From Burkholderia sp. IMCC1007 (GTDB lineage Bacteria > Pseudomonadota > Gammaproteobacteria > Burkholderiales > Burkholderiaceae): 63,797 nt of DNA. This document shows, one piece after another, positions 1 through 9,084 of the stretch. The DNA is taken from positions 1 to 63,797 of the forward strand of contig NZ_JAPVQY010000047.1 in NCBI RefSeq assembly GCF_027257875.1, given 5' to 3'. Every line of letters starts with the position of its first letter. Within the stretch, counting starts at the first letter, position 1. Made by a program: the position numbers and the translations under genes. A model generated the notes under the pieces. It saw nothing but the letters and a program-made list of their open reading frames with translations. It was not told the DNA's origin and searched no databases.

Positions 1-743
1 GACTTCAGCGGCCAGCCGGCCGTGTGGATCACGAGGCCCGGCTTGTGCTTCGCGGGATCGATTTCCCACAGTTCCTTGATGCCGATCCCGTACGCTTGCG
101 GATCGGCGTTCGCGTCGAGCTTGAACTTCGAGATCAGCTGGCGGCCGAGATGGCCGCGGCAGCCTTCGGCGAACAGCGTGTACTTCGCGTGCAACTCCAT
201 GCCGAGCTGGAAGTTCTCGGTCGGCTCGCCGTCCTTGCCGACGCCCATGTTGCCGGTGGCGACGCCTTTGACCGAGCCGTCGTCGTTGTACAGAATCTCC
301 GCGGCCGGGAAGCCCGGGAAGATTTCCACGCCAAGCGCTTCGGCCTGCTGGCCGAGCCAGCGCGTGACGTTGCCCAGCGAGATCACGTAGTTGCCGTGGT
401 TCCGGAAATTGGCCGGCAGTGCCCAGTTGGGCGTCGTGATCGCGCTCTTCTCGGACAGGAACAGGAAACGGTCTTCGGTCACCTCGACGTTCAAAGGTGC
501 GCCCTGTTCCTTCCAGTCGGGGAACAGCTCGGTAATCGCGCGCGAGTCCATCACCGCGCCCGACAGGACGTGCGCGCCGATTTCAGAGCCCTTCTCCAGC
601 ACGCACACGCCGATTTCGACACCCTTCTCGGCGGCCAGCTGCTTGAGCCGGATCGCCGCGGACAGCCCGGCGGGGCCGCCTCCGACGATCACGACGTCGT
701 ATTCCATCGATTCGCGGGGACCAAATTGTTGATGGCGCAGCAT
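1..743 (-). CDS. Electron transfer flavoprotein-ubiquinone oxidoreductase, N-terminal part
   Basis: Passes electrons from reduced ETF to ubiquinone at the inner membrane face, so it is the exit for acyl-CoA dehydrogenase electrons. About 247 codons are present and the gene runs off the left edge, so the C-terminal 4Fe-4S domain is not visible. The N-terminus has the FAD dinucleotide-binding motif VVIVGGGPAG (about residues 17-26), then EKGSEIGAHVLSGAV and, near the edge, FAEGCRGHLGRQL, all typical of ETF-QO. The ATG at 741-743 is chosen because FGPRESMEYD follows it, as in other betaproteobacterial ETF-QOs. The partner genes etfB and etfA lie at about 41-42 kb in this window. Confidence 0.9.
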   Translation of the reverse strand, partial: MLRHQQFGPRESMEYDVVIVGGGPAGLSAAIRLKQLAAEKGVEIGVCVLEKGSEIGAHVLSGAVMDSRAITELFPDWKEQGAPLNVEVTEDRFLFLSEKSAITTPNWALPANFRNHGNYVISLGNVTRWLGQQAEALGVEIFPGFPAAEILYNDDGSVKGVATGNMGVGKDGEPTENFQLGMELHAKYTLFAEGCRGHLGRQLISKFKLDANADPQAYGIGIKELWEIDPAKHKPGLVIHTAGWPLK

Positions 744-830
744 ATTACTTTCCGTGTACTTTGATTTCAGGCACCGAGTGGATTTCCCTCGGCTTTGAGC
801 GTTGCGACAACCTAAACTTCCGCGCGTCGT

Positions 831-2516
831 TCAATGATCGACTTGCTTCACCGGCAGGAGGCCCGTCTGCCCATAGAACTCCTGCAGCGCGAAGGCATCC
901 CGCTCTCGCTGCGCACGCGCGCTGCGATCGAGCACCGAGAAGACCCAGATACCCGCGAACGCGAGCGGCACTGAAACGAGAGCGGGATTGTCCAGGAACA
1001 CCGGGGCATGCGCCTGATGCAGCACATCGACCCATACCGATTTCGACAGCACCGTCATGAGCACCGCGGAAATCAACCCGAGACTGCCGCCCGCCACCGC
1101 GCCGCAGGTGGTCATGCCGCGCCAGAAAATCGACACCACAAGCACCGGGAAATTCGCACTGGCCGCGACTGCCCCGACGAGACCGGCCATGAAGGCCACG
1201 TTGATGTGCTCGAACAGAATGCCGAGTCCGATCGCGACGACACTTAAGGTGAGTGTCGCAACGCGGGAGATGCGCATCTCGCGGGCTTCGTTTGCTTTGC
1301 CGCGGGCGAGCCAGCACGCGTAAAGATCGTGCGAAACCGTGGTTGCTCCGGACAGCGCGAGACCCGCCACCACCGCCAGGATCGTCGCAAAGGTCACGGC
1401 CGCGATGAATCCGTAGAACAGATTGCCGCGCACCGCCTGCGCCAGCTTGACCGCGACCATGTTCGAGCCGCCGAGCAAATCTCGCGTGAGATTGAAGTGC
1501 CCATCGACCGGGGACTTGAAGAACTCGGGATGCTGGGCGAGCAGTGCGATTGCGGAGAAGCCGATGATGAAGGTCAACAGGTAGAAATACCCGATGAACC
1601 CGGTGGCGATGAACGCGGACTTGCGCGCCTCTTTCGCGCTCGACACGGTAAAGAAGCGCATCAGGATATTGGGGAGCCCCGCGGTGCCGAACATCAGCGC
1701 GACGCCGAGCGACAGCGCGTTCAAAGGATCCTTCACCAGCTTGCCCGGGCCCATGATGCTGAGTGCGCCGGGGTGGACATCGACGGCGCGTCGAAACATC
1801 TCGTCGGGACTGAAGCCGAATTGCGCAAGCGCGGTGACGGCCATGAACGTCGCGCCAAACAGCAGCAGCACGGCCTTGATGATCTGCACCCAGGTGGTCG
1901 CCACCATGCCCCCGAAGAACACGTAGGTCACCATCAGCGCGCCGACGATGATTTCGGCCATCCAGTACGGCAATCCGAACAGCATCTGGATCAGCTTGCC
2001 CGCACCGACCATCTGCACGACCAGATAGAAGATCACGACGACGAGCGACGTGCTGGCCGTCATCAGGCGAATCGGCGCCTGCTGGAATCGGTAGGCGATC
2101 ACATCGACGAACGTGAATTTGCCGAGATTGCGCAACGGTTCGGCGAGCAGGAACATCACGAACGGCCAGCCCACGAGAAAGCCGACCGAATAGATCAGGC
2201 CATCGAACCCGAACACGAACACCATGCCCGAAAGCCCCAGGAACGAGGCCGCGGACATATAATCCCCGGCGATCGCGAGCCCGTTCTGAAAGCCGCTGAT
2301 GCCGCCACCGGCACTGTAGAAGTCCCTGGTCGTGCGGGTCTTGCGCGAAGCCCATCGCGTGATGCCTAGCGTGACAAGCACGAACAGCAAGAACATGCCG
2401 ATTGCAACGGGATTCAGTTCGACATGCGCCGGCACCGGGCCTTCGATGGACGAGGCGTGAGCGAGTGCCGCCATCGGGGCAAGGATCGCGCTGCAAAGGA
2501 GGCGAAGGCGTTTCAT
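831..2516 (-). CDS. actP: Cation/acetate symporter ActP (sodium:solute symporter family)
   Basis: Inner-membrane secondary transporter for acetate and related short monocarboxylates. The 561-residue length is normal for ActP. It has an N-terminal hydrophobic leader, many membrane segments, and the family signature GDYMSAASFLGLSG (about residues 84-97). It follows the DUF485 gene with a 3-base gap, the conserved yjcH-actP arrangement, so the two form one transcription unit. No acetyl-CoA synthetase gene is visible beside it, so the exact substrate is inferred from family. Pyruvate or propionate uptake by a paralogue cannot be excluded. Confidence 0.88.
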   Translation of the reverse strand: MKRLRLLCSAILAPMAALAHASSIEGPVPAHVELNPVAIGMFLLFVLVTLGITRWASRKTRTTRDFYSAGGGISGFQNGLAIAGDYMSAASFLGLSGMVFVFGFDGLIYSVGFLVGWPFVMFLLAEPLRNLGKFTFVDVIAYRFQQAPIRLMTASTSLVVVIFYLVVQMVGAGKLIQMLFGLPYWMAEIIVGALMVTYVFFGGMVATTWVQIIKAVLLLFGATFMAVTALAQFGFSPDEMFRRAVDVHPGALSIMGPGKLVKDPLNALSLGVALMFGTAGLPNILMRFFTVSSAKEARKSAFIATGFIGYFYLLTFIIGFSAIALLAQHPEFFKSPVDGHFNLTRDLLGGSNMVAVKLAQAVRGNLFYGFIAAVTFATILAVVAGLALSGATTVSHDLYACWLARGKANEAREMRISRVATLTLSVVAIGLGILFEHINVAFMAGLVGAVAASANFPVLVVSIFWRGMTTCGAVAGGSLGLISAVLMTVLSKSVWVDVLHQAHAPVFLDNPALVSVPLAFAGIWVFSVLDRSARAQRERDAFALQEFYGQTGLLPVKQVDH

Positions 2517-2519
2517 TGT

Positions 2520-2837
2520 TTATTCTCCATGCCGGGCGTCGGCGAGAAACGCGCTCATCAACGGATCGAGCGTGCGGTTCGTGCGCATCACGTACCAGCC
2601 GCTCATCCCGACCGCGACCAGGATGATGCCCACGCCCGCGACGATCCCAATGCTGGTCGTGGCGCCCGCATACAGCGGACGGGCGAGCACGTGCGGTGCC
2701 AGGGCGACGAACAGGATAAATCCGTAGTAGATGACGATCATCAGCGCCGTCAGCGTGAAGCTGAAGCGCCTGCGTGACGCGATGAGCCGCCGGTACGCGG
2801 GACTCGCTCCGATTGAATCGATCTGGATCGGCTGCAT
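2520..2837 (-). CDS. DUF485 membrane protein (YjcH-like), partner of ActP
   Basis: Small inner-membrane protein of 105 residues with two predicted membrane segments, about residues 27-48 and 61-84, separated by a short loop. This matches DUF485 proteins, which nearly always sit directly before actP; the biochemical role of the family is unknown. A good ribosome site (GAGGAG) precedes the ATG. The stop lies 3 bases from the actP start, so translational coupling is likely. Confidence 0.85.
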   Translation of the reverse strand: MQPIQIDSIGASPAYRRLIASRRRFSFTLTALMIVIYYGFILFVALAPHVLARPLYAGATTSIGIVAGVGIILVAVGMSGWYVMRTNRTLDPLMSAFLADARHGE

Positions 2838-2996
2838 GGTTTGTCTCCTCGCTGCAATCTGCTGAAGTCGCTTTGACGACGGATGATTTCGACCTTCCGT
2901 GATTCGGTATGCCGAGCGGCTGCTTAAGGCAGCTTTTGTTCTGGGCGCGCGCGGAACAGAGCCGGGCGGCGTTTGACCGGCACCAGTACCTTCATC

Positions 2997-4046
2997 TCAA
3001 CCTCTCCTTGCATTCATGCCAGACGCCGGCACGACCCACGTAGCGTCCGCAAACCCCGATCGGTGAATCGCCAGCCGCCCCATCGCCTCGCGCATGTCGC
3101 TCTCGAAGCGCCTCACGATCTCGGCAAGCGGCTCGATCCGATCGACGAACGCGAGCGACTGCCCCGCCGCGAGCAGGCCCTTCGACCAGTCGCCCGTGAC
3201 ATACGCGTTGCGGCCGATCTTGCCGGCAACCATGGGCATCAGGTCCTGGATGGTCACGTTCGGGTTCTGCGCCTCGATCTCCTTCACGGCGGCCGTCGTC
3301 TCGTTGCGCAGCGTACGCACCGTATTGCGCACGGACTGCATGCACAGGTCCGTATCGGTCGGTCCCGCTTCGACCAGCCTGCGCTTGTAGTCGGCATGTG
3401 CCCAGATCTCCTCGGCCACGGCGAAGCGCGTACCGACGACCACTCCGGAGGCGCCCATCGCGAGCGCGGCGGCGAGTTGCGAGCCGCGGCCGATGCCGCC
3501 GCCGATGAGGTAAGGAATGTCCAGCTGGCTTTCGGCCCACGCGGCATTGACGAACGAGCCCACCATGTCGAGGCCCGGATGCCCGCCGCATTCGGCACCG
3601 ACGATCGCGACCGCATCAACGCCGATCGCGGCCGCCTTGACGGCAAACCGTACCGCCGGCACCTTGTGGAGCACCTTCACGCCGGCCTGCTTCAGGAGCG
3701 GCATGTATGCTTCGGGATTGCGACCCGAGGTTTCAACACACTTCACGCCTTCATCGATGACGAGCTCGAACACTTCCCGCGTCTTTTCGCCGGGGACGAG
3801 CTTCGGCAACATCGACACGTTGACGCCGAACGTGCCGCCTTCGCACAGGTCGCGGCAGCGCCGGATCTGGTCGCGCAGGGCCTGCGGCTCAGGAAAGCTC
3901 GCCGCCGTGATGAAACCGATGATGCCGGCGCGCGATGCGGCGGCGACATAGTCGGCATCGGCGAGCCACATCAGGCCACCGGCGACGATGGGCAGGCGTG
4001 TGCCGAACAGTTCGGTAAAAGCGTTGGAAAAAGCGGTCTTGCTCAT
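2997..4046 (-). CDS. FMN-dependent nitronate monooxygenase-family enzyme
   Basis: TIM-barrel flavoprotein of 349 residues, of the 2-nitropropane dioxygenase/FabK-like family. Visible marks are the N-terminal PIVAGGLMWLADADY segment, the central GAECGGHPG loop and the GASGVVVGTRF phosphate-binding region. Family members oxidise nitronates, but many in acyl-CoA clusters act as flavin reductases or have unknown substrates. It lies upstream of the CaiB-type transferase on the same strand (35-base gap) and is probably co-transcribed with the acyl-CoA dehydrogenases. A related but distinct paralogue is at 12557-13537. Assignment to the family is firm; the reaction is not. Confidence 0.8.
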   Translation of the reverse strand: MSKTAFSNAFTELFGTRLPIVAGGLMWLADADYVAAASRAGIIGFITAASFPEPQALRDQIRRCRDLCEGGTFGVNVSMLPKLVPGEKTREVFELVIDEGVKCVETSGRNPEAYMPLLKQAGVKVLHKVPAVRFAVKAAAIGVDAVAIVGAECGGHPGLDMVGSFVNAAWAESQLDIPYLIGGGIGRGSQLAAALAMGASGVVVGTRFAVAEEIWAHADYKRRLVEAGPTDTDLCMQSVRNTVRTLRNETTAAVKEIEAQNPNVTIQDLMPMVAGKIGRNAYVTGDWSKGLLAAGQSLAFVDRIEPLAEIVRRFESDMREAMGRLAIHRSGFADATWVVPASGMNARRG

Positions 4047-4081
4047 TGAATGGTCCTTGGCGCAACAGCGCGCATGCAGCG

Positions 4082-5290
4082 TCAGATGACGCCTTCAGCC
4101 TTCAGCCGCGAAAGTTGTTCCTCTGACAGCCCGAGCAGCGACTGGAGCACCTCGTTCGTGCCTTCCCCGAGTATCGGCGGGGCGCGGCGCACCGGCAGGC
4201 GCGCACCGTCGAAGCGGTAAGGCGGAGCCAGCACGTGCGTGCTGCCCGCATCCCGATGCGGTTGCGTCGTCACGAGGCCGCCCTCGATCGCGCGCTTCGA
4301 GGTGAGCGCCTCGTGCAGACCAAGGACTTCGCCACAGGGAATGCCGGCCTTTCCGAGACGCTCCAGCAGCACCTGGCGCGTGTGCTTGCCGATCTCGCGC
4401 TTAAGCTCGGGCCCGAGCACCGCGCGGTTGGCAGCGCGGTCGAGGTTGGTGCGAAAGCGCTCGTCCTCGACGAGATCGGGACGCTCGATCACGTCGCGGC
4501 AGAAACGCTCATACTGCGGATTGGTGCCGACCGTGATGACGACCGGCCCATCCTCCGCGTCGAATACGCCGTACGGCATGATCGACGGATGCGCATTGCC
4601 GTAGCGCGGCGGATCATCGCCCTGCGCCAGCGCTTCAAGCCCGTAGTACGAGGTGATCATCAGGCCGCAATCGAACAGTGCCATCTCGATGTGGCGTCCC
4701 TTGCCGGTCGTCTGGCGCTCGAAGAGCGCAGCGAGCACCGCCTGGGCGGAGTACATGCCCGTGAAGAGATCGACGGCGGCCACGCCGAACTTGAGCGGCG
4801 GCTGGTCGGCCTCGCCATTGAGCGCCATCAGCCCCGCTTCGCCCTGAACCACCAGATCGTAGCCAGGGCGGCCCGCTTCCGGTCCATTGCGGTCGTAACC
4901 GGAGATCGAGCAGTAGATGAGATCGTCGTGTCCCGCCTTCAACTGCTCATAGCCGAGGCCGAATTTTTCCGCGCCGCCGAACTTGAAGTTCTGGATCACC
5001 ACGTCGCTCTGCTGCGCCAGCTCCCGGGCGATCCGCTGGCCCTCGGCGGTTTGCAGGTCGAGGCACACCGAACGCTTGTTGCGATTGACACTGTTGAAAT
5101 AGGTCGTCTCGGTCACGCCGACTCTCTGGCCCCAGTCGCGCGTGTCGTCACCGCGCCCCGGATGCTCGACCTTGATGACTTCGGCGCCGAGATCGCCGAG
5201 CACCATGGCGCACCAGGGTCCGGCAAGCACGCGTGACAGATCGAGAACGCGAACGCCGGCGAGCGGCAGGAAGGAATTCAGGTTCGACAT
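4082..5290 (-). CDS. CaiB/BaiF-family (class III) CoA transferase
   Basis: Moves CoA between an acyl-CoA donor and a free acid, probably activating the substrate of the neighbouring acyl-CoA dehydrogenases. The 402-residue length is normal for the family. The N-terminal LAGVRVLDLSRVLAGPW and the catalytic-aspartate segment RPGYDLVVQGEAG (Asp about 145) are present. I start at the ATG at 5288-5290 (MSNLNSFLP) rather than 13 codons upstream, because family alignment begins there. It sits between the FMN enzyme and the first acyl-CoA dehydrogenase on the same strand. Confidence 0.88.
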   Translation of the reverse strand: MSNLNSFLPLAGVRVLDLSRVLAGPWCAMVLGDLGAEVIKVEHPGRGDDTRDWGQRVGVTETTYFNSVNRNKRSVCLDLQTAEGQRIARELAQQSDVVIQNFKFGGAEKFGLGYEQLKAGHDDLIYCSISGYDRNGPEAGRPGYDLVVQGEAGLMALNGEADQPPLKFGVAAVDLFTGMYSAQAVLAALFERQTTGKGRHIEMALFDCGLMITSYYGLEALAQGDDPPRYGNAHPSIMPYGVFDAEDGPVVITVGTNPQYERFCRDVIERPDLVEDERFRTNLDRAANRAVLGPELKREIGKHTRQVLLERLGKAGIPCGEVLGLHEALTSKRAIEGGLVTTQPHRDAGSTHVLAPPYRFDGARLPVRRAPPILGEGTNEVLQSLLGLSEEQLSRLKAEGVI

Positions 5291-5361
5291 TTCAAATCCC
5301 GATGACAAGGGTGGGTGGCAGCGCGCCATCGCGATGCGCGACGATAGCTTCGCTCATGGCA

Positions 5362-6492
5362 TCAGCCCCGGCCGAGTGCGATGTAGCGTTCGAGATGATG
5401 GTCTTCGTCACCGAGCTGATGGTCGATCATGACGAGGCGCTTCGCATAGTGAGCAAGCGGAAGTTCCCAGGTCATGCCGATGCCGCCGTGCATCTGGATG
5501 CATTCTTCGGCCACGCGGGCGCCGATGCGGCCGATGCTGTACTTCGCCGACGACAGCGCGCGTTCACGCTCGATGCGGCCTTTGCCGAGCGCAGCGGCGG
5601 CGTTGATGACCGCCGAGCGCGCCTGCTCGATCTCGAGCAGCAGATCCGCCATGCGGTGCTGGAGAGCCTGGAAGCTGCCGATGACGACGCCGAACTGCTT
5701 GCGCGTGCGCAGATACTCGAGCGTGTATTCTTTCGCGACCTCCATCGCGCCCAGTGCCTCCGCGCACAACGCCAGCACGCCGGCGCCGATGCTCTGCTCG
5801 AGCGTGCTGAAACCCGCGTCCCGTTCGCCGAGCAACGCGTCGTCACCGACACACACTTCTTTCAGAACGATCTCGGCCGCGCGTCCGCCATCGATCTTCG
5901 GGTAGTCGCGTATCGCGACGCCCGCCGTATCGGTCGGCACGACGAAGAGCGAGATGCCGTCCTCGGCATCGACCGCGCCACGCGTGCGCGCCGAGACGAG
6001 CAGGAAGTCGGCCTGTGCGCCCTGCTGCACGACCGCCTTGGCACCCGTGAGCACCCAGCCGTTCGAGCCTCGCACGGCGCGCGTCGCGACCTTCGACAAT
6101 TCATAGTGCGAACCCGGTTCGTCGTGCGCGAGCGCCGCGACGGCACGCGCTGCGACGAGGTTCGCGATAAGCGCTTTCTGCGCATCGCTGCCGGCATGGG
6201 CCAGCGCGTGCCCGACGACGAGCGCGCCCAGGAACGGCTCGACCACGAGGCCGCGTCCGAGGCTCTCGAACACGACGGCGATGTCGAAGCCGTCGCCGCC
6301 GAAGCCGCCATCGGCCTCGCTGAAGAGCGCGCCCACGACACCGAGTTCGGCAAAGCGGCTCCACAACTCGTGGCTAAAACCCGCGGCGCTGCGCGCGAGC
6401 TTGTCACGCACGGCGAACCCATACCGATCGCTAATGAAGCGGTTCAGCGTATCCGCCAGCATGCGGCGGTCGTCGGTGTGCTGGAAATTCAT
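5362..6492 (-). CDS. Acyl-CoA dehydrogenase (smaller of a pair)
   Basis: FAD enzyme for alpha,beta-desaturation of an acyl-CoA, 376 residues. The C-terminal helix region with IQMHGGIGMTWE is characteristic. It lies 10 bases downstream of a second, longer acyl-CoA dehydrogenase gene. Adjacent non-identical pairs like this are known to form heteromeric alpha2beta2 enzymes in steroid and alicyclic acyl-CoA degradation (FadE/ChsE type), so this may be one subunit. Electrons would pass to EtfAB and the ETF-QO, both encoded in the window. The substrate is not deducible. Confidence 0.87.
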   Translation of the reverse strand: MNFQHTDDRRMLADTLNRFISDRYGFAVRDKLARSAAGFSHELWSRFAELGVVGALFSEADGGFGGDGFDIAVVFESLGRGLVVEPFLGALVVGHALAHAGSDAQKALIANLVAARAVAALAHDEPGSHYELSKVATRAVRGSNGWVLTGAKAVVQQGAQADFLLVSARTRGAVDAEDGISLFVVPTDTAGVAIRDYPKIDGGRAAEIVLKEVCVGDDALLGERDAGFSTLEQSIGAGVLALCAEALGAMEVAKEYTLEYLRTRKQFGVVIGSFQALQHRMADLLLEIEQARSAVINAAAALGKGRIERERALSSAKYSIGRIGARVAEECIQMHGGIGMTWELPLAHYAKRLVMIDHQLGDEDHHLERYIALGRG

Positions 6493-6502
6493 CGCGTTTC
6501 CC

Positions 6503-7711
6503 CTACAGTCCCAGAATCATCTTCGAGATGATGTTCTTCTGGATTTCGTTGGAGCCGCCGAAGATCGACAGCTTGCGGTTGTTGAAGTAGATCGCGGCGG
6601 CACTGGCTGCCTCCCGCGGTCCGACGGGCGCTTCGTCGTAGCCCTCGTGCAGCGCTTCGTCGATGAACGGCTGCGCATAAGGCCCCATCGCGCGGCGCAT
6701 CAGCGCCGAGAGTTCCTGACGAATCTCGGTGCCGCGGATCTTGAGCATCGAGCTTTCCGCACCCGGCACGCCGCCGCCCGCGACCGCGGCGATCATGCGC
6801 AGGTTGGTCGTCTTCATGTTTTCCAGATCGATCTCGACGCGCGCGAGGCGTGCCGCGAAGGCGGGATCTTCGGCAAGCGGCCGGCCGTTGCGCGTGACCG
6901 TCGCGGCGACCCGGCGCAGGCGCTCCAGCGCCGCGCCCGAGAAGCCGACGCCCGCGATATTCGTGCGCTCGTAGGTCAGCAGATACTTCGCGTAGGTCCA
7001 GCCCTTGTTCTCCTCGCCCACCAGATTGGCCGCCGGCACGCGCACGTCGGTGAAGAACACTTCGTTGATCTCATGCTCGCCGTCGAGCGTGATGATCGGA
7101 CGCACTTCGACGCCGGGCGCCTTCATGTCGACGAGCAGAAAGCTGATGCCTTCCTGCTTGCGCACGTCGTTTGCGGTGCGCACGAGGCAGAAGATCATGT
7201 TCGCGTGCTGCCCGAGCGTGGTCCATGTCTTCTGTCCATTGACGATGTAATGCTCGCCCTGAGCGTCGATGCCGCGCACGGCGGTCGTCTTCACCGATGC
7301 GAGATCGGAGCCCGCACCCGGCTCCGAATAGCCCTGGCACCACCAGTCGGAGCCATCGAGAATGCGCGGCAGCCAGTAGCGCTTCTGTGCGTCGCTTCCG
7401 TACTTGATGAGCACCGGTCCGAGCATGCTCACGCCGAACGGCAGGATGCGCGGCGCCCCCGCGAGCGCGCACTCGTTCTCGAAGATGAACTTCTGCGCGG
7501 TGTTCCAGCCGGGGCCGCCGTACTCTTTCGGCCAGTGATTCGCGAGCCAGCCCTGTTCGTTGAGAATGGCATGCCATTCGACCATGTCGTCGCGCGTGAG
7601 GCGCACGCCGTTGCGCGCCTTCTCGGCGAGCCGTGCAGGCAGCTTTTCATCCAGAAAACGCACGACGCTCGCGCGAAACGCTTCGTCCTGGGGAGTGAAC
7701 TTCAGATCCAT
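6503..7711 (-). CDS. Acyl-CoA dehydrogenase (larger of a pair)
   Basis: 402-residue acyl-CoA dehydrogenase of the FadE-like bacterial subgroup. Marks are the GYSEPGAGSDLASVKT loop in the middle domain and the C-terminal FGGSNEIQKNIISKMIL. It starts 12 bases from the stop of the thiolase gene and ends 10 bases before its shorter partner, so the three genes form one unit. The FGGSNEIQ type tail is common in enzymes for branched or cyclic acyl-CoAs. A role as half of a heteromeric enzyme with 5362-6492 is inferred from gene order. Confidence 0.88.
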   Translation of the reverse strand: MDLKFTPQDEAFRASVVRFLDEKLPARLAEKARNGVRLTRDDMVEWHAILNEQGWLANHWPKEYGGPGWNTAQKFIFENECALAGAPRILPFGVSMLGPVLIKYGSDAQKRYWLPRILDGSDWWCQGYSEPGAGSDLASVKTTAVRGIDAQGEHYIVNGQKTWTTLGQHANMIFCLVRTANDVRKQEGISFLLVDMKAPGVEVRPIITLDGEHEINEVFFTDVRVPAANLVGEENKGWTYAKYLLTYERTNIAGVGFSGAALERLRRVAATVTRNGRPLAEDPAFAARLARVEIDLENMKTTNLRMIAAVAGGGVPGAESSMLKIRGTEIRQELSALMRRAMGPYAQPFIDEALHEGYDEAPVGPREAASAAAIYFNNRKLSIFGGSNEIQKNIISKMILGL

Positions 7712-7723
7712 GAATCGCTTCTC

Positions 7724-8905
7724 TCAATAGATTTCGAAGAGGCCTGCGGCGCCCATGCCACCGGCCATGCACATGGAGACGACCGCGTATTTGACGCCGC
7801 GCCGCCGCCCTTCGATGAGCACGTGCCCAACGAGACGCGCGCCCGTCATGCCGAACGGATGCCCGATGGAGATCGCGCCGCCGTTCACGTTGAGGCGTTC
7901 CGACGGAATCTCGAGCTTCTGCTGACAATAGATCGCCTGCGATGCGAACGCCTCGTTGAGCTCCCACAGGCCGATGTCATCGACGGTCAGGCCATGACGC
8001 GCGAGCAGCTTCGGCACGGCCAGCACCGGGCCGATGCCCATTTCACTCGGCTCGCAGCCCGCGACCGCGAGCCCGCGAAACGCGCCCAGCGGCGCGATGT
8101 TCGCGCGCTCGGCGGTCTTCGCGTCCATCAGCACGCAGGCCGATGCGCCATCGGCGTTCTGCGATGCGTTGCCCGCCGTGATGAACTTGTTCAGCCCTTT
8201 CACGGGCATGAGATGCGCGAGCGCTTCATAGGTCGTGCCGGGGCGATTGCAGTGGTCGGCGGAGACCGTCACTTCGCGATAGCTGATCACGCGCGTTTCC
8301 TTGTCGGTGACGGACATCGTCGTCGTGACCGGCACGATTTCATCGGCATAGCGGCCCGCGCGCTGCGCTTCGGCCGTGCGGCGCTGGCTCTCCACCGAGA
8401 AACGGTCCTGCGCCTCGCGGCTGATGCCGTAGCGTTGCGCGACGATATCGGCGGTATCGATCATCTCCATGTAGAGCGACGGCTTATGCTTGACGATCCA
8501 CGGATCGAGCCCGCTCACGCCGTCTTCACGGGTGCGGATGCCGGAGATGCTCTCGACGCCGCCCGCGATCATCGCCGGTGCGCCCTCGACGACGATGCGC
8601 CCCGCCGCCATGGCGATCGCCTGCAGGCCGGACGCGCAGAAGCGGTTGACGGTGGTGCCCGCGATCGACAGCGGCAAACCCGCGCGGATTACGGCCTGGC
8701 GCGCGACGTTGCGGCCGGTGACGCCTTCCGGATAACCGCAGCCGAGGATCGTGTCCTCGATCATTGCCGGATCGATGCCCGAGCGTTCGACGGCCGCGCG
8801 CACCGCGAACGATGCGAGCGTCGGACCCGGCGTGATGTTGAATTCGCCGCGATGCGCCTTGGTGAGCGGCGTGCGTGCGGTGGAAACGATGACTGCTTCG
8901 CGCAT
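7724..8905 (-). CDS. Acetyl-CoA acyltransferase (thiolase)
   Basis: 393-residue degradative thiolase that cleaves a 3-ketoacyl-CoA with CoA. The nucleophilic cysteine is in NRFCASGLQ (about residue 90), the active-site histidine in NGGAISIGHPFG (about 349), and the second cysteine in CMAGGMGAAG (about 379), so the enzyme looks active. A clear ribosome site (GCAGGAGAATCTC) precedes the ATG. Immediately upstream, only a fragment of a 3-hydroxyacyl-CoA dehydrogenase remains, so the normal promoter and first gene of this operon have been lost. Confidence 0.9.
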   Translation of the reverse strand: MREAVIVSTARTPLTKAHRGEFNITPGPTLASFAVRAAVERSGIDPAMIEDTILGCGYPEGVTGRNVARQAVIRAGLPLSIAGTTVNRFCASGLQAIAMAAGRIVVEGAPAMIAGGVESISGIRTREDGVSGLDPWIVKHKPSLYMEMIDTADIVAQRYGISREAQDRFSVESQRRTAEAQRAGRYADEIVPVTTTMSVTDKETRVISYREVTVSADHCNRPGTTYEALAHLMPVKGLNKFITAGNASQNADGASACVLMDAKTAERANIAPLGAFRGLAVAGCEPSEMGIGPVLAVPKLLARHGLTVDDIGLWELNEAFASQAIYCQQKLEIPSERLNVNGGAISIGHPFGMTGARLVGHVLIEGRRRGVKYAVVSMCMAGGMGAAGLFEIY

Positions 8906-8919
8906 GAGATTCTCCTGCG

Positions 8920-9084
8920 TCAGGCGGATTGATTGAGGCTCGCGAGCGTGGCGCCGCGTTCGACCCGATCGACGATAAGCGGCGACGGCGTCCGGACCAG
9001 CGGATCTTCTTTCCCGAACGTGCGGATATCGGCGAGGACGTTAGCGAGGCCGACGGTATCGGCGTATTTCATCGGGCCGCCGCG
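8920..9084 (-). pseudogene. C-terminal remnant of a 3-hydroxyacyl-CoA dehydrogenase (FadJ/FadB-like)
   Basis: Translating the minus strand gives RGGPMKYADTVGLANVLADI and then KEDPLVRTPSPL up to a TGA at 8920-8922. The RGGPM.YAD.VGL motif and spacing are those of the extreme C-terminus of trifunctional 3-hydroxyacyl-CoA dehydrogenases. Upstream of RGGPM the expected YG.PAY sequence is gone and the reading frame holds unrelated sequence, so about 600 or more residues are missing. It directly precedes the thiolase gene, the normal partner of such enzymes. It is a deletion relic, not a functional gene. Confidence 0.75.

Noticed and set aside
2919..2933. GCTGC-TTAAG-GCAGC hairpin followed by TTTTGTT on the plus strand, considered as a terminator
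   Set aside because: No plus-strand gene ends here. On the minus strand, where the genes are, the T-run would precede the stem, so it is not a normal terminator for them.
6281..8932. 883-codon plus-strand frame opposite the acyl-CoA dehydrogenase and thiolase genes
   Set aside because: It is a high-GC antisense shadow; both minus-strand genes show intact catalytic motifs.
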